Positions 1-8,054 of a DNA stretch of 64,000 bases are shown piece by piece (position 1 is the stretch's first letter; the number at the start of each line of letters is the position of its first letter). Location: NCBI RefSeq assembly GCF_937859915.1, contig NZ_CALMAW010000122.1:18967-82966 (forward strand), read 5' to 3'. The stretch comes from an uncultured Sphingomonas sp. (GTDB taxonomy: Bacteria; Pseudomonadota; Alphaproteobacteria; Sphingomonadales; Sphingomonadaceae). The notes beneath the pieces were generated by a model. The model ran no database searches and had not been told where the DNA came from. It saw nothing but the letters and a program-made list of their open reading frames with translations. Both the position numbers and the translations under genes were made by a program.

Positions 1-2
1 CC

Positions 3-794
3 GTCGGCGTATCGCCCCATTGGTCGCGCGCCGGCCGGCGGTTGTTTGGTGAGGGACTGTCCGCCGCACGACTCTCCGGCATCAGCGTCCGCGACGATCG
101 CGCGCGCGACCTGTGGAATGCGGAGCTGAGCGGATATACGCTACCCGCGGTGACGATCGCCCCGGATCCCGCCCTGACGCTCTCTGCGCATTTCCCCGCG
201 ACGCCGACAAGGCGCGGCGGACCGACGCACATCGGGCTGTGCCTCACCTCGCCGACGGCCTTGCGCTACCATGGGCGCGACACATGGTCCGCGCGCGCGA
301 TCGAACAATGGTATTGCGCGCTCGCCGCCGAACTCACCCGCCGCGGCCATGTGGTGGTCGGCTTCACGACGGGCACGATCGAAGACGACCGCTTCGCCGC
401 GGCGATCGAAACGCGCTTTGTCGCGGCCACCGGCGGCAAGGGGCGGATTGCCCCGACCTGCACATCCGCGGCCGAGCTGGTCTCGCTGATCGGCGAATTC
501 CATGGCCTCGTCGCGCACAGATTGCACGCGCTGATCGTCGGCTACGCGGCCGCCATTCCCGGGCTCGCTTTGGCGTGGGACGCCAAGATGGTCGGGCAGA
601 TGGAGATGCTCGGCCATCCCGATCGCCTGCTCGATCCCAAGCGCTCGACGGCGACCGAGACGGCCGACCGGCTCGACGCGATCATCGCGGACGGCGTCGA
701 CCTCGACCGCCGCGATGCGCTGATCGCGGAGGCGCGGGCGAGCACGCAGGCGTTGATGCGGACGCTCCGCGCGGCGGTGACGGCGCATGGCTAA
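3..794 (+). CDS. Polysaccharide pyruvyl transferase family protein (5' end outside window)
   Basis: The reading frame is open to the left edge, so this is the C-terminal part of a longer gene; the track's TTG start at 42 is only an internal codon. The visible part has the family pattern: an ISVRDDRARDLW segment matching the usual 'SVRD' motif, then FHGLVAHRLHALIVGYAAAI followed by AWDAKMVGQ, resembling the conserved R-x-H-A and K residues of CsaB/WcaK-type enzymes. Such enzymes put ketal pyruvate on sugars of exopolysaccharides or cell-wall polymers. The stop overlaps the start of the next gene by 8 bases (ATGGCTAA), so the two are translationally coupled. Family call is strong; the substrate is unknown. 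Confidence 0.8.
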   Translation, partial: VGVSPHWSRAGRRLFGEGLSAARLSGISVRDDRARDLWNAELSGYTLPAVTIAPDPALTLSAHFPATPTRRGGPTHIGLCLTSPTALRYHGRDTWSARAIEQWYCALAAELTRRGHVVVGFTTGTIEDDRFAAAIETRFVAATGGKGRIAPTCTSAAELVSLIGEFHGLVAHRLHALIVGYAAAIPGLALAWDAKMVGQMEMLGHPDRLLDPKRSTATETADRLDAIIADGVDLDRRDALIAEARASTQALMRTLRAAVTAHG

Positions 795-1701
795 CAAGCT
801 CCAGCGCGTGCTGGCGAGACTGCCGACCTATTGGACCTATATGCGCGAGCGCCCGTCCTGGGTCCTCGTGCTCTTGGGCGGTCGCGTGCTCTTCGTCCGC
901 CAGGTCGAGCGCCAGCTGCGGCGGGCAGCGCCGCGATCCGTGCCGCCGACCTTGTCCTCCCGACTGCACGTCGACGCGCCCGACCGGATCGTTCCGGAGC
1001 TCGAGCGCGACGGCGTCTCGCCGCGCCTCACGCTGTCGGCGAGCGATGTCGCCGCCATCCGGGCGTTCGCCGAACAGACGCCGTGCACGACGCGCGCGGC
1101 GCCGATCCGCAGCTTCCTGGCGGGCGATATCGACGCGGTGAACGCCGAGCGTCCGCGCGACGTCATCGCCGCCTATTTCTTCGACCGGATCCACGAATGC
1201 CCGACGATCGCGAAGATCGAAGCCGATCCGCTGATCCGTGCGATCGCGGAAGGCTATATCGGCGGCACGCCACACCATATCCGTACGCGGCTGTGGTGGA
1301 GCTTTCCCGGCAAGCGCGTCGCCGAAGCCGATCTCCATGCCGCGGCTCAGGACAAATATCATTTCGATCTGAACGATTTCCGGACGGTCAAATTCTTCTT
1401 CTATCTCACCGACGTCGATCGGATGTCGGGGCCGCATGCCTATATCGCGGGCAGCCATCACAAGCGGAAGATCCGCCACCAATACACGCTCATGGTGGGC
1501 CATGACGAAGCCGAGCTTCGTGCCTATTATGGCGACGACCGGTTCCATGTCCTGACCGGCCCGGCCGGCACGGGGTTCGCCGAAGACCCCTTCATCTTCC
1601 ATGTCGGCATGACCTGCAAGGAACGTCCGCGCTTGCTCCTCGAAATCGAGTTCGGGCCGGCGATCGCGAGCAAGAGCTATCGATATGGCGAGATCGGCTA
1701 G
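787..1701 (+). CDS. Phytanoyl-CoA dioxygenase (PhyH)-like Fe(II)/2-oxoglutarate oxygenase
   Basis: 304 aa. The C-terminal half has the double-stranded beta-helix pattern of PhyH enzymes: H192-x-D194 in KYHFDLND, then FFFYLTDVDRMSGPHAYIAG followed by SHHK, and a distal His272 in FIFHVGM with an Arg ten residues later. These would be the 2-His-1-carboxylate iron ligands and the 2-oxoglutarate Arg. The N-terminal 100 residues have no recognised domain. It lies between a pyruvyl transferase and a glycosyltransferase with overlap or a 3-base gap, so it probably acts on an exopolysaccharide building block or lipid carrier. That substrate is inference; the oxygenase fold is well supported. Confidence 0.75.
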   Translation: MANKLQRVLARLPTYWTYMRERPSWVLVLLGGRVLFVRQVERQLRRAAPRSVPPTLSSRLHVDAPDRIVPELERDGVSPRLTLSASDVAAIRAFAEQTPCTTRAAPIRSFLAGDIDAVNAERPRDVIAAYFFDRIHECPTIAKIEADPLIRAIAEGYIGGTPHHIRTRLWWSFPGKRVAEADLHAAAQDKYHFDLNDFRTVKFFFYLTDVDRMSGPHAYIAGSHHKRKIRHQYTLMVGHDEAELRAYYGDDRFHVLTGPAGTGFAEDPFIFHVGMTCKERPRLLLEIEFGPAIASKSYRYGEIG

Positions 1702-1704
1702 GCC

Positions 1705-2991
1705 GTGACGCGCGGCATGGCGGACCGCCATCCAGATCGCCTCGTCGTCCTCAACGATCTTTCGCACCCCGCGGGGGGCGCGACCGCGGTGGCCCTCGAA
1801 TCGATCCGGCTGATGCGCGCGCGGGGGATGGCGGTGACGCTGATCACCGGCGACATGGGCGACAATCCGGCGCTGCTGGCGGACGCGGTCGAGATCGTCG
1901 CATTGGGTCGGCGGAGGCTCCGCGCCGCCAACCCCGCCCGCGCCTTCCTGTCCGGACTATATAACCGGGCGGCGCGCGACATGACCGCGCGGTGGATCGC
2001 CGCGCATGACACGCCGGGGACGGTGTACCACCTCCACGGCTGGAGCCAGATCCTCTCGCCGGCGATCTTCGAGGCCCTGGCGCCGGTGCGGGATCGGCTG
2101 ATCTTGTCGGCGCACGACTTCTTCCTGGTCTGCCCCAACGGCAGCTTTTCCTTTCTCAAGACCGGGAGGGTGTGCCCGCATGTCCCGCTCAGCCCGAGCT
2201 GCGTCGCGGCATCCTGCGATCGCCGAAGCTATGCGGAAAAGCTTTGGCGTGTCGCGCGGCAGTTGATCCAACGCCATTTCTACGATCCGGCCACGTCGCC
2301 GCCGGTGCTCGTGCCCCACGGCGCGATGACCCCGTTCCTGCGCCGCGGCGGGATACCGGCGGGCGCCATCGCGACGCTGCCCAACCCGGTCACCGCCTTC
2401 TGCCGCGGGCGCATCGCCGCCGAGGACAATCGCGATATCCTGTTCGTGGGACGGCTGGAGGCGACCAAGGGCCCCGACCTTGCCCTCGCGGCCGCGCGGA
2501 AGGCGGGCGTGACGCTGCGCGTGATCGGCGACGGTGCGATGCGCGGCGATCTGGCCGCGCGCTATCCCGAGATGCGCTTCCTCGGCGCGCAATCACGCGA
2601 CGGTATCGCCGAACATGCGGCGCAAGCTCGACTGCTCCTGATGCCAAGCCGCTACCCCGAGCCCTATGGACTGGTCGCCGTCGAGGCGATGTGGAGCGGG
2701 TTGCCGGTCATCGTGCAGAAGACGGCGATGCTGGCGCCGGAGATCGTCGCGGCCGGCGCCGGCTTCGCATGTGATCCGCTCGATACGTCTGGATTTGCCG
2801 CACAGATCGCGCGGCTGGCGGCCGACGACGCAACGATCGCGGACATGTCGGCGAAGGCGTTCTCGGATACGCGCGGGCTTGGCCTCTCGCCCGCCGCATG
2901 GGGCGAGAGGCTCTTCGCCCTCTATGACGACAGGCTTAGGGGTCCTGCCGGCCTTGCCTCCGTTCGCGCACGATCCGCCGCGCCGCGCTGA
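1705..2991 (+). CDS. Glycosyltransferase family 4 (GT-B fold)
   Basis: 428 aa from a GTG start three bases after the previous stop; an ATG four codons in is an alternative. The N-terminal half has the PAGGATAVALESIRLM pattern of the acceptor-binding domain. The C-terminal half carries the GT1/GT4 donor site: DILFVGRLEATKGPDL, RVIGDGAMR, and the E-x7-E motif in EPYGLVAVEAM, with SGLPVIV behind it. It would transfer a nucleotide-activated sugar at the cytoplasmic membrane face. Last gene of the exopolysaccharide run visible here. An SCVAASCDRRSY cysteine pair in the middle is typical of some GT4 proteins, but its role is not known to me. Confidence 0.88.
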   Translation: MTRGMADRHPDRLVVLNDLSHPAGGATAVALESIRLMRARGMAVTLITGDMGDNPALLADAVEIVALGRRRLRAANPARAFLSGLYNRAARDMTARWIAAHDTPGTVYHLHGWSQILSPAIFEALAPVRDRLILSAHDFFLVCPNGSFSFLKTGRVCPHVPLSPSCVAASCDRRSYAEKLWRVARQLIQRHFYDPATSPPVLVPHGAMTPFLRRGGIPAGAIATLPNPVTAFCRGRIAAEDNRDILFVGRLEATKGPDLALAAARKAGVTLRVIGDGAMRGDLAARYPEMRFLGAQSRDGIAEHAAQARLLLMPSRYPEPYGLVAVEAMWSGLPVIVQKTAMLAPEIVAAGAGFACDPLDTSGFAAQIARLAADDATIADMSAKAFSDTRGLGLSPAAWGERLFALYDDRLRGPAGLASVRARSAAPR

Positions 2992-3132
2992 CAGGCGGCG
3001 TTGCGCAACGCGTCGCTCTGCCGCGGCCGTCGCCACTCATCCATTGGTCGCGCGACCTAAATCGGTCTTGCGCGACCACGCTCCGGGATGTCTTCTCGAC
3101 GCATCCAGGCGCGACAGACGCGGAGAGGCAAG

Positions 3133-3363
3133 ATGGCGTCGGCAAGCTATAAACTCTATGTGAGCTATGCGCCGAAGGCCGGCGCCGCGCCGTGGCGCAC
3201 CCGCTGCGAAGCGCGCCTGTCGTCCGCGCCGCCTGCCGCCGCGCGCAAGCCGGACGGCGTTACCGGGAACGGGAGCAGCGCAATCCGGGGGATGATCTAT
3301 GCGAGCCCGATCGCCATCATGCTCTGGGTGCCGATCCTATGGGCGGTGAGCCGGATCTTCTGA
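3133..3363 (+). CDS. Small putative membrane protein
   Basis: 76 aa if started at ATG 3133, which has a GAGAGGCAAG ribosome binding site just upstream; the longer 91-aa track form starts at 3088. The C-terminal third (MIYASPIAIMLWVPILWAV) is one hydrophobic helix followed by SRIF. The N-terminal part is basic and low in complexity. No family recognised. It faces the next small gene tail to tail across an inverted repeat. Supported only by the ribosome binding site, the helix and the position, so it may be spurious. Confidence 0.4.
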   Translation: MASASYKLYVSYAPKAGAAPWRTRCEARLSSAPPAAARKPDGVTGNGSSAIRGMIYASPIAIMLWVPILWAVSRIF

Positions 3364-3433
3364 CCCCGACACCAGACGTTAAGCGCGTCTTCACCCCTCA
3401 CGCGATAGAGCAGTCCCGCTGCACCCTCAGCAT

Positions 3434-3471
3434 GAAGCCCGCTGGTTGCTGTCCTGCCGCCAGCGGGCTTC
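3434..3471. terminator. Inverted repeat, probable shared terminator
   Basis: A perfect 12-bp stem (GAAGCCCGCTGG / CCAGCGGGCTTC) with a 14-base loop lies between two convergent small genes. There is only a short T-rich tail (TT), so rho-independent termination is likely but not certain. Confidence 0.6.
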
Positions 3472-3492
3472 TTACCCCGCGGCACGCAGCCG

Positions 3493-3705
3493 TCAGGCCC
3501 GGAAGGGCGCGCCATCCTGTCGAGCGCAGGACGCGGGCCTCAACTGGTCCTCAAGCGTGCGGAATAAGCGATCATCGCTGGTCCGCACGTTGATGTGAAC
3601 ACTGCCGCGGGATACCAGCACATAATGTTCGGTCCCGACGGGCACGACCGACCGAATGTCCTTGACCCGGTCACTGGCCACTTCGATTGAGCGCATCGTC
3701 ACCAT
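3493..3705 (-). CDS. Small hypothetical protein
   Basis: 70 aa when started at the ATG at 3705, which is preceded by CAGGGAG at about 7 bases; the longer 122-aa track form would begin without a clear ribosome binding site. The sequence looks soluble, with an alternating pattern in HYVLVSRGSVHINVRT consistent with beta strands and an amphipathic helix DDRLFRTLEDQL. I do not recognise a family; a LytTR relation was considered and not supported. Convergent with the small membrane protein upstream of the shared hairpin. Confidence 0.45.
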   Translation of the reverse strand: MVTMRSIEVASDRVKDIRSVVPVGTEHYVLVSRGSVHINVRTSDDRLFRTLEDQLRPASCARQDGAPFRA

Positions 3706-3912
3706 ATCCCGACTCCCTGCTTGATCTGCCGCCATCATGACTGTGAAGGCGGGCATCTCAACCATGCCGTGGCGGCGCCTGTATCGGGCTGGGACAGGCG
3801 ACGGTGAGGCGACCGAAGCGCCAATCGCAGCATCCGGCCACGACGGCGGCGCAGTTCGCACTTCCTTAGAGATTGCCGTCTAGGCCGGCCGCGGGTGGCC
3901 GAGGAAACCGAT

Positions 3913-4278
3913 ATGAACGCGCCGGTGACAATCATCAAAGACGAGCGGTCGACGTTTCGGACCGCCTGCGCCCAGCAGGTGTATGTCGAAGCGGCGGGCT
4001 GCATGCATTTCCCGGCCGCGCTGATGGACGTCTCCTCATCCGGGTTCCGCGCCGCGGTAAACGGCCAGATCGCCATGGGGGCCGTCGTCAAACTCCGCTA
4101 TGCGACGAACCGCGAAGCGATCGCGATCGTCGTCTGGCAGACCGATACGACCATTGGCTGTCAGTTCATCGCGCCGCTCGGCCACGCCGACGTGACGCTG
4201 ATTACCCGCGGATTTGGTCTGGTCCCATCGGGCGCGCCGAAATTCGGCCACGAGCCGCGGGCCTGCGCGGCCGATTGA
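3913..4278 (+). CDS. PilZ domain protein, probable c-di-GMP receptor
   Basis: 121 aa from ATG 3913, chosen over the GTG at 3895 because GAGGA lies 7 bases upstream. Both PilZ ligand motifs are visible: R-x3-R in RSTFR near residue 15 and D-x-S-x-x-G in MDVSSSGFRA near residue 43. The rest follows the PilZ beta barrel with VVWQTDTTIGCQF, the usual strand before the terminal helix. No output domain is fused, so it would act by binding a partner. The GGDEF-EAL protein at 51.8-54.2 kb is a possible source or sink of its ligand, but no direct link can be seen. Confidence 0.82.
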   Translation: MNAPVTIIKDERSTFRTACAQQVYVEAAGCMHFPAALMDVSSSGFRAAVNGQIAMGAVVKLRYATNREAIAIVVWQTDTTIGCQFIAPLGHADVTLITRGFGLVPSGAPKFGHEPRACAAD

Positions 4279-4388
4279 ATGCGGCACCGCGCCGCCGACC
4301 GCGCATCACGAATATGGATCGAGCGACGGGGCGGCAGGACGTCCCGCACCATGATCCACGCCTAGAATGCTGTCTGAAATGGTTTTTA

Positions 4389-4462
4389 TGGAGCGGGTGA
4401 AGGGAATCGAACCCTCGTCGTAAGCTTGGGAAGCTTCTGCTCTACCATTGAGCTACACCCGC
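4389..4462 (-). tRNA. tRNA-Gly(CCC)
   Basis: On the minus strand the full cloverleaf is present: acceptor GCGGGTG/CACCCGC, D arm GCTC...GAGC, anticodon loop TTCCCAA (anticodon CCC), T arm GAGGG TTCGATT CCCTT, discriminator T and an encoded CCA. The top pair of the anticodon stem (27-43) is G-A, the only irregular pair. 74 bases including CCA. Confidence 0.93.
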
Positions 4463-4780
4463 ACATCACCGGCCTGGCGCCGATCGGACCGCCTGTGTGC
4501 CCGCGATTTCGAATCCGGGGCAACGTCGTGCGATCTGAGCGGCGAGTGCCACATTCCTGGCCGCGCCGTCAACGCGTAAGCCGGCGCCGACGTCGCCTGG
4601 CGTCGGATCATCCGCATCGCCGATATAGCGCCGACCGCACACGCGCCGTCGGGCTGTCATCGGTTTGCCGCAGCGTGGACGCCAGCGCGAACGGAACGCT
4701 GTCCTCTTCGTTTCGCTCTATCTTAGGTGACCGTGAAACGAGGCGGTGCGTTCCTCAGGAACGGCGACCGTTCGCATAGG
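4463..4780. other. Intergenic region, no gene seen
   Basis: About 320 bases between tRNA-Gly and the amidohydrolase. Six-frame ORFs here are short and have neither a ribosome binding site nor family resemblance. It should contain the tRNA promoter (minus strand) and the amidohydrolase promoter (plus strand), but I cannot point to clear boxes. Confidence 0.4.
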
Positions 4781-5788
4781 ATGAAAGGACGCGAATTGAA
4801 GATCATTGGGCTCGAGGAGCATTTCGTTACCCCCGACGTGCTCGCAGCGTGGCACGCGCTCGATCCGCGATGGCAGGACCCGGGTCTGCAGCATCACGAG
4901 CGCGGCGAGATCGGTGCGCGGCTACTCGATCTGGCCGAGCGGCGCATCGCCGACATGGACGAGACCGGCATGGACGTGCAGGTGCTCTCGTTGACGGCAC
5001 CCGGCGTACACAGTCTCGAACCCGGCGACGCGGTCGCGCAGCAGACCGCGAGCAACGACCTGCTCGCCGCGACCGTCCGCCGCTGGCCGGACCGGCTGCA
5101 GGGTCTCGCGACGCTCGCCACGCCCGATCCGCAGGCGGCGGCGGCAGAGTTGCGGCGTGCGGTGACGCAACTGGGTCTGAACGGCGCGATGCTGTTCGGC
5201 CGGACGCGCGACCGCAATCTCGATCATCCCGACAATTGGCCGATCTTCGAGGCCGCGGCGGCATTGCGTGCGCCGCTCTACATCCATCCGCAGGCGCCCG
5301 TGCCCGCCGTGCGCGACGCGCTGTACAGCGGCTTCGGCGACGATGTCGACGCGGCGCTCGCGACCTTCGGGCTCGGCTGGCATTATGAGACCGGCGTGCA
5401 GATCCTGCGCATGATCCTCGCCGGCGTGTTCGACCGCTATCCCGACCTCCAGCTGATCACCGGCCATTGGGGCGAGGTGGTGCTATTCTATCTCGAACGG
5501 ATCGACGGGCTGTCGCGCGTCACCACGCTCGAACGGCCGATCTCCGAGACGTTTCGGCGCCATGTCTCGGTGACCCCGAGCGGGATGTGGAGCCAACGCT
5601 ATCTGCGCTGGGCGCTCGACGTGCTCGGTCCCGAGCGCATCCTGTTCTCGTCGGACTATCCCTATCGATTCACGCCGAACTCCGGCGCGCGCCGGTTCCT
5701 CGACGCGGCGGATCTGTCCGAGACCGATCGCCACGCCATTGCGCACGGCAATTGGGAGCGGATGGTCGCCGGCATACGGCGCGACTGA
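4781..5788 (+). CDS. Amidohydrolase-2 family protein, gamma-resorcylate/2,3-dihydroxybenzoate decarboxylase-like
   Basis: 335 aa, close to the 325-aa norm of this subfamily. The metal site of gamma-resorcylate decarboxylase is conserved: LEEHF at residues 11-15 (Glu and His ligands), His169 in PLYIHPQAP, His229 in ITGHWGE and Asp292 in FSSDYPYR. This suggests a Zn- or Mn-dependent nonoxidative decarboxylase or hydrolase of a small aromatic acid. ATG 4781 has a weak ribosome binding site; a TTG at 4796 sits six bases after AAAGGA and would start directly at LKIIGLEEHF, so it may be the real start. The gene stands alone; the substrate cannot be read from context. Confidence 0.82.
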   Translation: MKGRELKIIGLEEHFVTPDVLAAWHALDPRWQDPGLQHHERGEIGARLLDLAERRIADMDETGMDVQVLSLTAPGVHSLEPGDAVAQQTASNDLLAATVRRWPDRLQGLATLATPDPQAAAAELRRAVTQLGLNGAMLFGRTRDRNLDHPDNWPIFEAAAALRAPLYIHPQAPVPAVRDALYSGFGDDVDAALATFGLGWHYETGVQILRMILAGVFDRYPDLQLITGHWGEVVLFYLERIDGLSRVTTLERPISETFRRHVSVTPSGMWSQRYLRWALDVLGPERILFSSDYPYRFTPNSGARRFLDAADLSETDRHAIAHGNWERMVAGIRRD

Positions 5789-5910
5789 TCGTGCGGCTTG
5801 CGCTGACGCGTCGACCCGTTAGGCATGCCATCTGAGGCGTCCGTCCAGATCGTCGCCCGGCGGCGATCTGGCAGGGCGTCATCGCCTATTATTGTGATTG
5901 GAAGTTGCGC

Positions 5911-7386
5911 GTGAAGCCTGTCCTGCGTCGTGCCCTGTCGGCTACGCTGTTCGCGCCTGCGCTGCTGGCGGCGACGCAATTGCCGGACAATGCGACTTCG
6001 CCGCCTGCGGCATTGCCGGTCGCGCCGCCCCCGGTCGTCGCGCCTGCCCCGCCGATGCCGTCGTTGAGCACGGAGCAGCTCGATCAGCTCCGCCATATGC
6101 TCGACGGCGCCGCGGCCGACGGGATCGCCGCCGGCGGGCAGACCAGTGCGGCGCCCGCGGATGCCGATCCCGACGCGGTCGTGCGGGCGGCGCTCGATTA
6201 TGCCAGCGCGCTCCACCACGGCCGCCTCGCCGACTCGGACTTCATGGGCAATTGGGGACTGAAGCCGCCGCCTTATGATCCGCGAGCCGCCTTCGTTGCC
6301 GCGGTTCGCGCCGACCGGCTGTCCGCCTGGATCGCGTCGCTGCCGCCGCCCTGGTCGGGCTATGATACGCTCAAGAAGGCGCTGGCCAGCTACCGCGGGA
6401 TCGACAAGGCCGGCGGCTGGCGCCCGATCGAGGCAGGCCCCGATCTGGCCCCGGGCGCCAGCGGCGCGCGTGTCGCGGCGCTGCGCGCGCGGCTCGCGAT
6501 TGAGGATCATGGCCTCGCCGCCGGGGCCGACCGCTATGACGACGCGCTGGTCGCCGCCGTCCAGCGTGCCCAGCGCCGCTACGGGCTCGAGCCCACCGGC
6601 ACGCTCGGCGCGGCCACCGTCGCCGCGCTCAACGTCAGCGCGCATGATCGCGTCCGCCAGATCGAGGCGAATATGGAGCGCTGGCGCTGGCTGCCGGCGA
6701 CGCTGCCTGCGCACCGCGTGCAGGTGAACATCGCCGCCGCCGTGCTTACCGTGTTCGACGCCGACAAGCCGATCATGTCGATGCGCGCGGTCACCGGCCG
6801 GCCGGGCGACGAGACGCCGATGCTGTCCTCGACGATCCACAGCATCGTGTTCAATCCGCCCTGGAACGTGCCGAGCTCGATCGCGACCAAGGAGCTGTGG
6901 CCCAAAGAACATGCGCATCCCGGCTATCTCAGGGCGCACGGCTTCAGCGTGATCGGCACCGGCGGCAGCGCGCGGCTGCAGCAGAGCCCCAAGCGCAGCG
7001 CGCTCGGCAAGGTCAAGTTCGACTTCGCCAACCCCTATGGCGTCTATCTCCACGACACGCCGACGCAGGGCACCTTCGATCGCAACAGCCGGCTTGCCAG
7101 CCATGGCTGCGTGCGCCTCGCTCATCCGGTCGCGCTTGCCAAGCTGATGCTGCAGGCCGATCCGCTGTGGACCAGCGATGCGATCGACGCCGCGCTCGCG
7201 AAGGGCCAGACGGTGCGCGCGCCGCTCGGCGATCCGGTGTCGGTCTATCTGTTCTATTGGACCGCCTACGCCAGCGCCGACGGCAAGATGACCTTTCTCG
7301 GCGATCCCTATGGCTGGGACGGCCAGCTCGCCGACCGGCTGACGACCAGCGCCGATCGGGCCAAGCAGATGACGGCATCCAACTGA
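5911..7386 (+). CDS. L,D-transpeptidase, YcbB type
   Basis: 491 aa from GTG 5911, six bases after GGAAG; the track's TTG at 5905 is less likely. An N-terminal signal peptide (MKPVLRRALSATLFAPALLA) is followed by a Pro/Ala-rich linker, a long N-terminal region, a peptidoglycan-binding domain (DALVAAVQRAQRRYGLEPTG, TLGAATVAALN) and a YkuD catalytic domain ending in SHGCVRL, with the nucleophile at Cys400. It forms 3-3 crosslinks in periplasmic peptidoglycan or attaches proteins to it. Its stop overlaps the ATG of the following lipoprotein gene, so the two are probably made together. Confidence 0.9.
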   Translation: MKPVLRRALSATLFAPALLAATQLPDNATSPPAALPVAPPPVVAPAPPMPSLSTEQLDQLRHMLDGAAADGIAAGGQTSAAPADADPDAVVRAALDYASALHHGRLADSDFMGNWGLKPPPYDPRAAFVAAVRADRLSAWIASLPPPWSGYDTLKKALASYRGIDKAGGWRPIEAGPDLAPGASGARVAALRARLAIEDHGLAAGADRYDDALVAAVQRAQRRYGLEPTGTLGAATVAALNVSAHDRVRQIEANMERWRWLPATLPAHRVQVNIAAAVLTVFDADKPIMSMRAVTGRPGDETPMLSSTIHSIVFNPPWNVPSSIATKELWPKEHAHPGYLRAHGFSVIGTGGSARLQQSPKRSALGKVKFDFANPYGVYLHDTPTQGTFDRNSRLASHGCVRLAHPVALAKLMLQADPLWTSDAIDAALAKGQTVRAPLGDPVSVYLFYWTAYASADGKMTFLGDPYGWDGQLADRLTTSADRAKQMTASN

Positions 7387-7709
7387 TGGACACGCGCCTT
7401 ATGTCGATCCGCACGCCCCTCCTCGTCGTCGCCGTCGCCGGCCTGTTGCTCGGCGGCTGCCACAAGCAGCGCGAACCGGAACCCGAAAACCAGACGACGG
7501 AAACGCCCGCGCCGGTCGTGCCGGAACCGGTCCGAGAGCCAGAGCCGGTCGCGGCGCCCACTCCGAAGCCCGTCGCGCCGAAGCCCAAGGCCGCGCCCAA
7601 GCCGTCGGCCGACGAGCAGATGCTCGACGACGCCGATGCGACCGGCATGACCTCGCATGCCAACCGCGAGACCGACGCGTCGGACAGCGCGGGCAACAGT
7701 CAGCAATAG
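7386..7709 (+). CDS. Small proline/glutamate-rich lipoprotein
   Basis: 107 aa; the ATG overlaps the TGA of the L,D-transpeptidase gene. A type II signal peptide (PLLVVAVAGLLLGGC) gives lipidation at Cys about residue 25. The mature part is a low-complexity Pro/Glu/Lys/Ala stretch (PKPVAPKPKAAPKP) and an acidic tail, without a recognised domain. It could be an envelope spacer or a partner of the transpeptidase, because of the coupling, but that is inference. Confidence 0.75.
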   Translation: MDTRLMSIRTPLLVVAVAGLLLGGCHKQREPEPENQTTETPAPVVPEPVREPEPVAAPTPKPVAPKPKAAPKPSADEQMLDDADATGMTSHANRETDASDSAGNSQQ

Positions 7710-7710
7710 C

Positions 7711-8016
7711 ATGGCGGACGACGACTATGTCTATGACGAGGCCAGCGGCGAATGGATGCCCGCCAGCGACCGCGCGGCGCGGATGCCGCCAGCGGACGCC
7801 GCGATCCTGGTGCGCGACGCGGTCGGCAACCTGCTCATGGACGGCGATCAGGTCACACTGATCAAGGATCTCGCGGTCAAGGGCGCGGGTCAGACGCTCA
7901 AGCGGGGCACCGTGATCAAGTCGATCCGGTTGACCGGCGACGCGCAGGAGATCGATTGCCGCTACGACGGTATCAAAGGCCTCGTGCTACGCGCGGAATT
8001 CGTCCGCAAACGGTGA
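7711..8016 (+). CDS. PhnA/YjdM C-terminal domain protein
   Basis: 101 aa from ATG 7711, immediately after the lipoprotein stop. Residues from about 32 onward match the PhnA domain: VRDAVGNLLMDGDQVTLIKD, LAVKGAGQTLKRGTVIKSIR, EIDCRYDGIKGLVLRAEFVR. The classical YjdM/PhnA protein has an N-terminal zinc ribbon with four cysteines; here it is replaced by an acidic 30-residue segment (MADDDYVYDEASGEWMP) with no cysteines. PhnA is not itself a phosphonate lyase and its function is unsettled, so no role is proposed. Confidence 0.8.
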   Translation: MADDDYVYDEASGEWMPASDRAARMPPADAAILVRDAVGNLLMDGDQVTLIKDLAVKGAGQTLKRGTVIKSIRLTGDAQEIDCRYDGIKGLVLRAEFVRKR

Positions 8017-8054
8017 CGATGGCCGGAGCGCGCGCGCATCGCGCGCCCCCGCGA

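Noticed and set aside
3493-3861. LytTR DNA-binding relation of the small minus-strand protein
   Set aside because: Only a loose strand pattern was seen; conserved LytTR positions are missing.
4389-4780. tRNA-Gly as integration site of a mobile element
   Set aside because: No integrase, no repeat of the tRNA 3' end and no island-like gene content next to it.
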